Shown piece after piece: positions 1 to 5,807 of a stretch of DNA of 5,807 nt. A program made the translations under genes and the position numbers. The notes under the pieces were generated by a model. That model had not been told where the DNA came from and searched no databases. It saw only the letters and a list, made by a program, of their open reading frames with translations. Source of the stretch: an uncultured Bacteroidota bacterium (GTDB lineage Bacteria > Bacteroidota > Bacteroidia > 2-12-FULL-35-15); NCBI GenBank assembly GCA_903889605.1, contig CAISYK010000754.1:1-5807 (forward strand), written 5' to 3'. How positions within the stretch are numbered: the stretch's first letter is position 1; each line of letters starts with the position of its first letter.

Positions 1-62
1 ACCTCAAAATATTCTAATAAATCTTTAGGTAATATGTGTTTTATTAATTCTTTGTAATCCAT
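1..62 (-). CDS. ISAon1-family transposase, N-terminal fragment (runs off window)
   Basis: On the minus strand an ATG at 62-60 opens a frame that runs off the left edge. It reads MDYKELIKHILPKDLLEYFE and then part of another codon. The pattern of a short amphipathic start followed by I-L-P-K-x-L-x-x-Y-F is what I know from the N-terminal region protein of ISAon1-family transposases, which are common in Bacteroidota. Only 20 residues are visible, so the family call rests on pattern memory and no catalytic residue can be checked. The leader is A-rich (ACAATAAAAAG) without a Shine-Dalgarno match, as usual in this phylum. The gene reads away from the helicase, in the same direction as it and immediately downstream of its stop codon. 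Confidence 0.65.
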   Translation of the reverse strand, partial: MDYKELIKHILPKDLLEYFE

Positions 63-103
63 TTTGAGTGCTTTTTATTGTACCCGAAAGATAATTATTC
101 CCC
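1..103 (-). mobile_element. One end of an insertion sequence (ISAon1-type), partial
   Basis: The transposase start lies about 20-40 bases inside the presumed IS end. Two end positions are possible on the minus strand: a GGGTACAATAAAAAG stretch beginning near 85, or a GGGGAATAATTATC stretch beginning near 103. The other IS end is outside the window, so neither the terminal inverted repeat nor a target duplication can be verified. If the end is at 103, the helicase stop codon (97-95) lies inside the IS and the helicase was cut by insertion. If it is at 85, the stop is host sequence ten bases from the IS. The left limit is simply the window edge. Confidence 0.45.
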
Positions 104-2119
104 ACGATATGAGATTGACCCAAATAACTCTTTATAAAAGTTTGCATCGTTTGAATAAATAGAAACTGGTTTTTCAAATGGTTCATCAGTAATTAGAACT
201 TCAGTTTTGTCGTTCTGTTCAGAAAATAAAGTAGAGAAATCAAAATCATTAACCTCACTGGAGCTTGTTTCAAGAAAGTTATCGTTTTGTTTTAAAATTG
301 CTTGCTCAACCAATTGTTCTTCCTTGGCAGAATCATAAAGCTTCATAACAGAACCTGCATCACCTAAGGTTCTATAAACCACTTCTTCTTTTTGAGTAAG
401 TCGTTCAACAATATGCAAATCAGTTTTCAGGCCTTCCACATTTGATTCAGCAATCAAATAATGTATGTAAGGAGTTTTCTTTTGTCCGTAGCGGTCAATA
501 CGTCCATTACGTTGTTCAAGTGTGATTAAGGACCAGGGAATATCATAATTGAACATCCTGTTGCAATAGTAATGAAGGTTAACTCCCTGCGAACCCGCAT
601 CGGAGCTAAGGAGTATTTTTACTGGACTGTCTTGCTTACCAAAACCTTCAATTATTTCTTGCTGTTCACTATCACTTAACCCTCCGTGAAAATATTGTAT
701 AGCATCGTCTGGTATTTTGAAATCATTTTTCAGATTTTCTCTCAAGTATTCGAGCGTATTTATTCTTTCTGCAAAAATCACATAGCGGTCATCCTGTTTT
801 TTTCCAGACCATCCAAGGTCCAGTAATGTTTTCTTGAGCTTGGAATATTTAGTATCGGATTTTGAATTGATTATTCTTTCCAATTTTACTTTCAGTGAAC
901 CCAGTATCTCCAGATTCTCTTCAAATATATTATCAGCAGTATTTTTTGCCTTTACTTTTTCAATTCTTCGCTTGATGCTTTCCAAGGCAGCCAATGGCGA
1001 AGACATAAACGCTTTGAAAATTCCAATTGAAAAAAGAAAATCATCTTTTGGTTTACCCCCATTAAATGCTTCGATTGCTTTGAATTTCAATTCTTGCTGA
1101 TATTGAAGGAAATCTATTTCATCGGCACTTAATGGAGCTGAAACTCTTACAATTTCCCTTTCAGAGAAGTTGGCTCGCACTGAAGCATCAACAATGTCAT
1201 TTTTAAATCTGCGAACATAATAAGGCTCAACATGGCTTTTATCATAATCACCGCTTTTAGGAATAGCGGTGGGCTCAATCATATTAATGAGATTGGCGAA
1301 ATTTTCTTTCTTACCATTATGAGGGGTTGCAGACGTAAGAATTAATGACTCGCATTTTTTAGCTATGAATTGCGCTAAATCACCTTTCTGACTTTTATCG
1401 TTCGCTACAGTGTGGCACTCATCAATTACAATTACATCCCATCTTGATTTCTCCAGGTAATGTCTGAACTTAGCATTTTTCTTAAGTGTATCAATTGAGA
1501 TAATTGTTTTATCGTAATACTCGAAAGGATTTTTGTTTGCTGGTAGTTGCGATTTGATTTTAGCAATCCCCTCAGAATCCAACCTCACCAGAGGAATAGC
1601 GAAACGGTTCCAAAGCTCTTGCTGAAATTGTGCTAAAATTGATTTGGGAGCAAGCACCATGATACGTTTGCCTTTACCTCTCTTAATCATTTCAGCAAGG
1701 AAAATCCCAACTTCAATTGTTTTACCGAGCCCAACACCATCAGCAATCAATAAGCGAGGTCTTGGTAATTGAAGAGCCTTTAGAGTAGGTGTTAACTGAT
1801 AATCCGCAGCATTAATAGCAGTCTTATTTGCAACAGTAATTTTTTCAGAAAAAATAGCTGAGTTACGAATTTGAGTTTCTAAAAAGAGTTTTGTCTTTCT
1901 GTAACCGCTATCAGTATCAGGAACAAGGATGGTATGATTAGGGTCGATTGGTCTAATATCTTTATCCAGTCTTGAATCGAAAGAAAAACGTTTTCCTTTT
2001 ACAAGCTCACTTATTCCTTCGGCATCAATCAGGGCAGTCCCATCATGATTAGTATTTGTTCCAGTAATTATAAAATCTTCGCCCCTTGTAGATATTCGTT
2101 GTCCAATAGTTAAATTCAT
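95..2119 (-). CDS. SNF2/RapA-like superfamily 2 helicase, probably C-terminally truncated
   Basis: The product is an ATP-dependent nucleic-acid translocase, presumably cytoplasmic. The sequence shows a complete SF2 core. A Q-like region around residues 106-120 leads into Walker A (DGVGLGKT, 127-134). Walker B follows as DECH (233-236), then motif III LTSATPH (261-267). In the second RecA lobe are FHGGLSDSEQQ (477-487), motif V DAGSQGVNLH (507-516) and motif VI QRNGRIDRYGQ (536-546). The N-terminal ~60 residues look like the small domain of RapA/DrmD-type helicases. Relatives I remember continue for a few hundred residues past the second lobe; this one ends at 674 in FYKELFGSISYRGE, right beside an IS end, so truncation is likely. 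The start at 2119 (MNLTIGQRI) fits the family; its leader is A-rich with no Shine-Dalgarno. Divergent from the Argonaute operon, so a functional link is not shown. DISARM DrmD-like origin is possible but unproven. Confidence 0.9.
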   Translation of the reverse strand: MNLTIGQRISTRGEDFIITGTNTNHDGTALIDAEGISELVKGKRFSFDSRLDKDIRPIDPNHTILVPDTDSGYRKTKLFLETQIRNSAIFSEKITVANKTAINAADYQLTPTLKALQLPRPRLLIADGVGLGKTIEVGIFLAEMIKRGKGKRIMVLAPKSILAQFQQELWNRFAIPLVRLDSEGIAKIKSQLPANKNPFEYYDKTIISIDTLKKNAKFRHYLEKSRWDVIVIDECHTVANDKSQKGDLAQFIAKKCESLILTSATPHNGKKENFANLINMIEPTAIPKSGDYDKSHVEPYYVRRFKNDIVDASVRANFSEREIVRVSAPLSADEIDFLQYQQELKFKAIEAFNGGKPKDDFLFSIGIFKAFMSSPLAALESIKRRIEKVKAKNTADNIFEENLEILGSLKVKLERIINSKSDTKYSKLKKTLLDLGWSGKKQDDRYVIFAERINTLEYLRENLKNDFKIPDDAIQYFHGGLSDSEQQEIIEGFGKQDSPVKILLSSDAGSQGVNLHYYCNRMFNYDIPWSLITLEQRNGRIDRYGQKKTPYIHYLIAESNVEGLKTDLHIVERLTQKEEVVYRTLGDAGSVMKLYDSAKEEQLVEQAILKQNDNFLETSSSEVNDFDFSTLFSEQNDKTEVLITDEPFEKPVSIYSNDANFYKELFGSISYRGE

Positions 2120-2168
2120 TACTACATTTTTTATCTAATTGGTAAATTCGTTTTAAAGTTTTTTTTAG

Positions 2169-2205
2169 ACCTTTTTTTGCGAGATAGGTACTTACCCAAA
2201 AAGGT
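2169..2205. repeat. Inverted repeat with 8-base arms, possible operator or hairpin
   Basis: ACCTTTTT at 2169-2176 is mirrored exactly by AAAAAGGT at 2198-2205. Inside the loop GGTA (2187-2190) can pair with TACC (2193-2196). The element lies 50-86 bases upstream of the helicase start, so it could be an operator, an attenuator in the helicase leader, or chance in T/A-rich DNA. A terminator for a gene no longer present is another option because of the T-runs. Confidence 0.35.
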
Positions 2206-2289
2206 TATAATTCTTAATCAGTGGTTTCTTTTCAGAATGTATCAAATGTACCGAAATAATTTATTTCTGAGCCATTAATAAAGAGAATA

Positions 2290-2313
2290 AATACCAATCG
2301 GCACACAGGTATT
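2290..2313. repeat. Short inverted repeat AATACC-n12-GGTATT, possible operator
   Basis: Six-base arms at 2290-2295 and 2308-2313 enclose a 12-base spacer. It sits about 50 bases upstream of the small membrane ORF and would be placed in the promoter or leader of the Argonaute operon. Arms this short in AT-rich DNA can arise by chance. Confidence 0.2.
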
Positions 2314-2359
2314 AAGGACTAAAGGTTTACTATTAGTTTTTGACGTTTAAAATTGAAAA

Positions 2360-2518
2360 ATGGCCAACAATTTTATTGTAAAAGCACTGGCTGAATATCT
2401 TGGTGTTTTTGTATTTCACATCTTATTAACATTTGTATTTTCAGGGTTTATACTGGTGTATCTTTGTTTTATGAATTTCACAACAGGTAGTACATATTGC
2501 AATGGAAAATTATTTTAA
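2360..2518 (+). CDS. Candidate 52-residue single-span membrane peptide leading the Argonaute operon
   Basis: ATG at 2360-2362, stop TAA at 2516-2518. I do not recognise the product. It begins MANNFIVKALAEYLGV. Residues about 14-38 are almost entirely hydrophobic (LGVFVFHILLTFVFSGFILV and onward), enough for one membrane helix. A short polar tail (residues 39-52) contains Cys47 and two Lys/Asn positions. An in-frame stop directly before the ATG (2354-2356) fixes the maximum length. The leader AATTGAAAA is A-rich, and the stop is five bases before the SMEK-APAZ start, which is operon-like spacing. Against it: the ORF is short, and T-rich DNA gives hydrophobic translations by default. It could be a small membrane component or toxin-like peptide, or a remnant of a larger gene. 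Confidence 0.4.
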   Translation: MANNFIVKALAEYLGVFVFHILLTFVFSGFILVYLCFMNFTTGSTYCNGKLF

Positions 2519-2523
2519 AATAA

Positions 2524-4026
2524 ATGAACAGAATATACTATTTAAATAAAATCAACACTTATGCTGCTAGATTTGTTTTGGAAGTAGAAGGTTTTAATGC
2601 CACAAATCAGTATCATATAAACATACATGCTGAAAGTTTTATTATTCCCGTTTTAAATGAAGCCTTTGGTTTAAATCTTGAAAATTTAAACACAACCCAA
2701 AAGAAAAACTTTCCTGCTATTGATTTAGCAGATTTCAAAAACAGAGTAGCATTTCAAGTGACTGCGACAAATGAAATTTCAAAAATTGAAGATACTATTG
2801 AGAAATTTTTCCGTTACGAACTACATAAAACTTTTGATGTTCTTTATTTCTACATCATAACTCATAAGAAAGAAAAATACAAAGATGGTAAACTAAATAA
2901 ATTGCTTAAGGACAGTTTCGTTTTCTCTACAAAGGAGCATGTGATAGATAAGGATATTTTGCTTCAAAAAATTAATAGCATTAGTTCAACTCCAAAACTT
3001 CAAACTCTTGCAAGACTCTATGAACATGAATTTTCAGATATTCAAATTGATTTGCGTAAAAAAGAATATGTAGGTGGTTACTTAAATAATGAACCAGAAA
3101 ATCTATCACCAAACTTATTAAAAATAGCTTTTCCTGATACTTTTTATATTGCTGAATTAAATATTGATGAAGAGAAAATTTTATCAGAGACGAATGACTG
3201 GTTAGTTTCGATTGGAAAAAAACCAATTAAAAAAATGAAGAAAGCAAAACTGGTAAATAAAGCGTTAAAAAAAATTAGTTGTAAAGCTCTTGACTGGATG
3301 ATTCATGAAAATTGTATTTATAGCTTCAAGAATTTATATGATGACAAAGAGCCAATTAGCAGAATTATTGACAAAGGCACAATAACATCTATTGAGAGCA
3401 AGGAATTTTATGAAGGAGGAGAAGACAACAAAAGAGTTTTTAAACACTTGCTTCGGAATACACTTTCTGAATTTTGTAAGATAAAGGAGATTGAGTGGTT
3501 TGGTAAAAGTGAAATTTTCAGATTCGCTAATTATCAAATAGCTCCTCGTCAGAAACAAATCAGATGGAAAGGAAAAAAGGAATCTACAAAAACAGTGATT
3601 TTTGAAATGATTAATAAAAAGGAACAACATATTATATGTTTCAGAAGCCTTGCTTTCAGAAGTTCTTTCCTAAACATTTTAGACGATTGGTTCTTAGTTT
3701 TGAATCCGACCTGGAGTTTCACAAATCCTGGTGGATACCATCAAAGCAGATTTGAATCCGCTTATATGTCGGGACTTAAAAGATTAGAAAATAATAATGC
3801 TGTATTTAATTACTTCCGATTTTTTGGTTACTATTTTTCCCACGTAGATTTATTCACTGTCGATTATCCATATTTAAAAATCAGCTCTCATATTTCATTA
3901 AACCTTTCACCACGCCTGGAAGAAAAAACGTGGAGACCAGTAAAAACAATTGCAGTGCCAATTGACGCTCCTTTAGTTGATATGAAAGAGGATACAGAAC
4001 TTTTTGACAATACACTTTTTAATTAA
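2524..4026 (+). CDS. SMEK-domain / APAZ-like effector partner of short Argonaute
   Basis: The first ~150 residues match the SMEK domain as I know it: MNRIYYLNKI start, then INIHAESFIIPVLNEAFGL (32-50), LNTTQKKNFPAIDLAD (55-70) and VAFQVTATNEISKIEDTIEKF (75-95). Conserved polar positions E37, D67, Q78, T80 and K87 resemble a PD-(D/E)XK-type nuclease core in which the usual E-x-K is replaced by Q-V-T. Residues ~175-500 look like an APAZ domain, the region equivalent to the N/L1/L2 part of long Argonautes: FYIAELNID (207-215), TLSEFCKIKEIEWFG (313-327), IRWKGKK (346-352), and W389-F-L-V-L-N-P-T-W-S-F-T (389-400), followed by RFESAYMSGLKRLENNN (409-425). A basic stretch with many lysines lies at 231-250. 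The start is supported by the typical SMEK N terminus. The next gene overlaps the stop by one base, so the two products are probably made together and form a heterodimer. SMEK is seen with high confidence; APAZ is inferred from motifs and position. Confidence 0.85.
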   Translation: MNRIYYLNKINTYAARFVLEVEGFNATNQYHINIHAESFIIPVLNEAFGLNLENLNTTQKKNFPAIDLADFKNRVAFQVTATNEISKIEDTIEKFFRYELHKTFDVLYFYIITHKKEKYKDGKLNKLLKDSFVFSTKEHVIDKDILLQKINSISSTPKLQTLARLYEHEFSDIQIDLRKKEYVGGYLNNEPENLSPNLLKIAFPDTFYIAELNIDEEKILSETNDWLVSIGKKPIKKMKKAKLVNKALKKISCKALDWMIHENCIYSFKNLYDDKEPISRIIDKGTITSIESKEFYEGGEDNKRVFKHLLRNTLSEFCKIKEIEWFGKSEIFRFANYQIAPRQKQIRWKGKKESTKTVIFEMINKKEQHIICFRSLAFRSSFLNILDDWFLVLNPTWSFTNPGGYHQSRFESAYMSGLKRLENNNAVFNYFRFFGYYFSHVDLFTVDYPYLKISSHISLNLSPRLEEKTWRPVKTIAVPIDAPLVDMKEDTELFDNTLFN

Positions 4027-4028
4027 TG
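4024..4028 (+). promoter_or_regulatory. TAATG stop/start overlap, translational coupling
   Basis: The TAA stop of the SMEK-APAZ gene (4024-4026) shares its last A with the ATG of the Argonaute gene (4026-4028). No Shine-Dalgarno sequence precedes the second start, so it probably depends on terminating ribosomes from the first gene. That would fit a fixed-ratio complex of the two proteins. Confidence 0.75.
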
Positions 4029-5468
4029 AAACTTAGATACATAGAAGAACCATCATTACAATTCGGATATAACCAACATATTTGTCCTAAATCAGGCATT
4101 TTTAGTTATAGTCCATTTGATATTTCTCAGGTAAGACCTGAAAAGATTACTATAGGAATTATTGGCAAAGGCGAAAGCATTGATAAAGTCCTTGAGTGGA
4201 TTGAATCTTGTAAAATACATATTGATGGAAAAGAGAGCAAAAACCCTCATCCAAATTTGTTTTTAAACTTTTGCGGTTTCAACAAAGAGGTTGGTTTTAA
4301 AAGTGAGATTGTTTATGACGAAACCTATTTGAGGCGATTAAACAATTCTGAATTTGATGACATAATTAAAAAGACGGATAATCTAGAAGATAGGATAAAA
4401 GACATTGCAGAGCTTATTCTTGGTGAGATAAAGTTTCTTTCAAAGAACAAAAAACCTGATGTGATTTTATGTGTATTGAGTGAAAACTTTATTACATATA
4501 TTCAAGAAAAAAAAGAGTCTGAAGACGAGGAAGAGGAAAGTCAAATCAAGGAAAAGGATTTTGATGCAGAAGAAATTTCTGAAAAAGAACAAAACTTCAG
4601 AAGATATTTGAAAGCAAAGGCAATGCAATTTAATGTTCCAATTCAAATAGTCAGGGATAGAATAGTTAAACCAACTGCAGAAATGCAGGATGCCGCCACT
4701 ATTGCGTGGAATTTTTTTACCGCATTGTATTACAAAGCATCTGGAACACCTTGGGCGTTGATACGGAAAGACAGTGCGGAAACAACTTGTTATGCTGGAA
4801 TTAGTTTTTTCAAAAGTCGAGATAAAAAAACAACCCAAACAAGCATCGCACAAATTTTCAATGAACTTGGGAAAGGCGTAATTCTTCGCGGAGAAGAAAT
4901 TACTCTTAAAAAAAATGACAGGACACCACATTTATCTGAGGAACAAGCATTTAATTTACTTTCTCTTTCGTTAAAAGAATATTACCAAGCAGTAAAAATA
5001 TTTCCCAAGCGGCTTGTATTGCACAAGACCTCTAATTTTAGTGAGGACGAAATTTATGGATTCCAACAAGCCGCAAAGGAATTGCACATCCATCAACTTG
5101 ATTTAGTTTCAATTCAACAATCTGACATAAGGCTTTATCGAGAAGGAGGTTATCCTCCAATGAGAGGAACTCAATTTACTTTGGCTGACAATCATCATAT
5201 CTTGTATACAAGAGGGTCTGTACCCTTCTATGAAACGTATCCAGGGAAATATATTCCCAGTCCACTTGAAATTAAATTAGCCAGGTATGATGAATCACCA
5301 AATTTAATTTGTGAAGAAATTTTGGCCCTGACCAAGATGAATTGGAACAACACACAGTTTGACAGAAAATACCCAATTACAATCGAGTGTGCTAGAAATG
5401 TCGGGGAAATTTTAAAGTATCTTGAAACTGATGACGAGATGCAATTAAAATATAGTTTTTACATGTAA
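4026..5468 (+). CDS. Short prokaryotic Argonaute (MID-PIWI), catalytically inactive
   Basis: The protein is a guide-binding Argonaute that lacks N and PAZ domains; 480 residues is the usual short-pAgo length. The MID region shows Rossmann-like strands at ITIGIIGKGESIDKVLEW (41-58) and PDVILCVLSENF (144-155). The 5'-phosphate pocket region is RYLKAKAMQFNVPIQIVRDR (193-212), with Q207 and K237 as likely binding residues. PIWI begins near GTPWAL (240-245). YAGISFF (256-262) stands where active enzymes have G-I-D, so the first catalytic Asp is Ser260. LVLHKTSNF (330-338) stands where active enzymes have R-D-G, so that Asp is also missing. RGTQFTLADNHHILYTRGS (380-398) and PITIECARNVGEILKYL (450-466) complete the C-terminal PIWI pattern. 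A very acidic linker lies at 161-189. It is translationally coupled to the SMEK-APAZ gene, and the role inferred is sensing invader nucleic acid and activating that partner. Confidence 0.9.
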   Translation: MKLRYIEEPSLQFGYNQHICPKSGIFSYSPFDISQVRPEKITIGIIGKGESIDKVLEWIESCKIHIDGKESKNPHPNLFLNFCGFNKEVGFKSEIVYDETYLRRLNNSEFDDIIKKTDNLEDRIKDIAELILGEIKFLSKNKKPDVILCVLSENFITYIQEKKESEDEEEESQIKEKDFDAEEISEKEQNFRRYLKAKAMQFNVPIQIVRDRIVKPTAEMQDAATIAWNFFTALYYKASGTPWALIRKDSAETTCYAGISFFKSRDKKTTQTSIAQIFNELGKGVILRGEEITLKKNDRTPHLSEEQAFNLLSLSLKEYYQAVKIFPKRLVLHKTSNFSEDEIYGFQQAAKELHIHQLDLVSIQQSDIRLYREGGYPPMRGTQFTLADNHHILYTRGSVPFYETYPGKYIPSPLEIKLARYDESPNLICEEILALTKMNWNNTQFDRKYPITIECARNVGEILKYLETDDEMQLKYSFYM

Positions 5469-5556
5469 ATTTATTCCTATTGTTTTTTGTGAAATGGATA
5501 GAAAAACTGTAAGAGAATGGGAGAATCAGGATACTGAATGAAAATTATTGATGTAA

Positions 5557-5807
5557 CTATTTCATAGCCTTAGGTCTTTTAGCCTTGAATGTATCATTCT
5601 TTTTAGCTAATTTTTTCTTTACTTTTAAAATACTGTTTTTAGTTTGCTTGTATATTGTTTTTGATTCCATATACTCATATGCCCTTTCAGCATAGGAAAT
5701 GAAGTTTCGCTCTCCTTTTTCAGTATAACGATTGTATAGTTTCTTTTTAAAAATTTTTGACCCAATAGAATTACTCCCATAAGCGGCTTTTAAATTTTCT
5801 CTAATTC
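5557..5807 (-). CDS. C-terminal end of an unidentified lysine-rich protein (partial)
   Basis: An open frame enters from the right edge and ends at TAG (5559-5557), giving 82 residues with no internal stop. It is strongly basic: 19 Lys and 5 Arg against 7 acidic residues, ending KAKRPKAMK. The middle (GERNFISYAERAYEYMESK, residues 31-49) and KQTKNSILKVKKKLAKKN (53-70) should form two helices. This helix pair vaguely resembles the SAM-like core-binding domain of tyrosine recombinases, but no catalytic residue is visible, so I give no function. If it were a recombinase it would be cut before its catalytic domain. It is convergent with the Argonaute gene, with 88 bases between the stops. The unbroken frame in AT-rich DNA and an organised helical pattern argue that it is real coding sequence. 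Confidence 0.6.
   Translation of the reverse strand, partial: IRENLKAAYGSNSIGSKIFKKKLYNRYTEKGERNFISYAERAYEYMESKTIYKQTKNSILKVKKKLAKKNDTFKAKRPKAMK

Larger units (their letters stand above)
2120..2359. other. Divergent intergenic region between helicase and Argonaute operon
   Basis: These 240 bases separate two divergent start codons and should carry promoters in both directions. I searched by eye for the Bacteroidota promoter pattern (TTTG, about 19 bases, TAnnTTTG) on both strands and found no good match. The nearest -7-like string on the plus strand is TAGTTTTTG near 2334-2342, which has one T too many. Two short inverted repeats are listed separately. Only trivially short open frames are present (for example 13 codons from the ATG near 2238). 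Confidence 0.5.

Noticed and set aside
834..1100. Plus-strand 88-codon open frame inside the helicase gene
   Set aside because: It lies antisense to the helicase region between motifs III and V and shows no domain pattern; it is a shadow frame.
2981..3630. Minus-strand open frames opposite the SMEK-APAZ gene
   Set aside because: Antisense shadows of a well-supported gene, low-complexity hydrophobic or Cys/Phe-rich translations.
4467..4931. Minus-strand 154-codon frame opposite the Argonaute gene
   Set aside because: Phe/Cys-rich translation antisense to recognisable MID-PIWI sequence; the acidic GAA-rich region makes long TTC-rich antisense frames likely.
5143..5162. Perfect Shine-Dalgarno-like AAGGAGG ten bases before an in-frame ATG inside the Argonaute gene, with GGAGG able to pair with CCTCC in a hairpin
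   Set aside because: The bases simply encode the conserved PIWI stretch EGGYPPM, Bacteroidota make little use of such sites, and a fragment starting here would split the PIWI domain.
5494..5541. Fifteen-residue frame (MDRKTVREWENQDTE) after the Argonaute gene
   Set aside because: Too short, no family resemblance that can be tested, and within the range of chance.
5469..5556. Possible bidirectional terminator between the convergent genes
   Set aside because: No stable inverted repeat followed by a T-run could be found in these 88 bases.
1..5807. CRISPR array, tRNA, rRNA or riboswitch
   Set aside because: No regularly spaced repeats, cloverleaf or recognisable conserved RNA core was seen on either strand.

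Overview
This is an AT-rich window (roughly one third G+C by eye). Its genes lack obvious Shine-Dalgarno sequences and start in A-rich leaders. Together with a fragment of an ISAon1-type transposase at the left edge, this suggests a member of the Bacteroidota (Flavobacteriia/Sphingobacteriia-like). The content is accessory: an insertion-sequence end, a large SNF2-type helicase, a short prokaryotic Argonaute operon and an unidentified gene end. This looks like a defence or mobile island rather than core genome.

Layout, left to right. Positions 1-62 (minus) are the first codons of an ISAon1-family transposase, with its IS end in the next ~25-40 bases. Positions 95-2119 (minus) encode a 674-residue SNF2/RapA-like helicase with all core motifs. 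It stops within a few bases of the IS end and looks shortened at its C terminus. Positions 2120-2359 are a divergent intergenic region with two short inverted repeats and no convincing promoter match. On the plus strand follow a candidate 52-residue single-span membrane peptide (2360-2518), a 500-residue SMEK-domain protein whose C-terminal two thirds look like an APAZ domain (2524-4026), and a 480-residue short Argonaute with MID and PIWI domains (4026-5468). The last two overlap by one base. Positions 5469-5556 hold nothing I can name. Positions 5557-5807 (minus) are the 82-residue C-terminal end of a very lysine-rich protein I do not recognise.

How the genes may work together. In characterised short-Argonaute systems (SPARTA with TIR-APAZ, SPARSA with Sir2-APAZ, SPARDA with DREN/DUF4365-APAZ), a catalytically dead MID-PIWI protein pairs with an APAZ protein. 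Guide-directed recognition of invader nucleic acid then switches on the effector domain fused to APAZ. Here the slot for the effector is filled by a SMEK domain, which has restriction-endonuclease-like sequence features. The prediction is a guide-activated, probably nuclease-based abortive defence system. I do not recall a characterised SMEK-APAZ/short-Ago system, and this is the main discovery candidate of the window. The divergent helicase may be an independent, possibly decayed defence gene.
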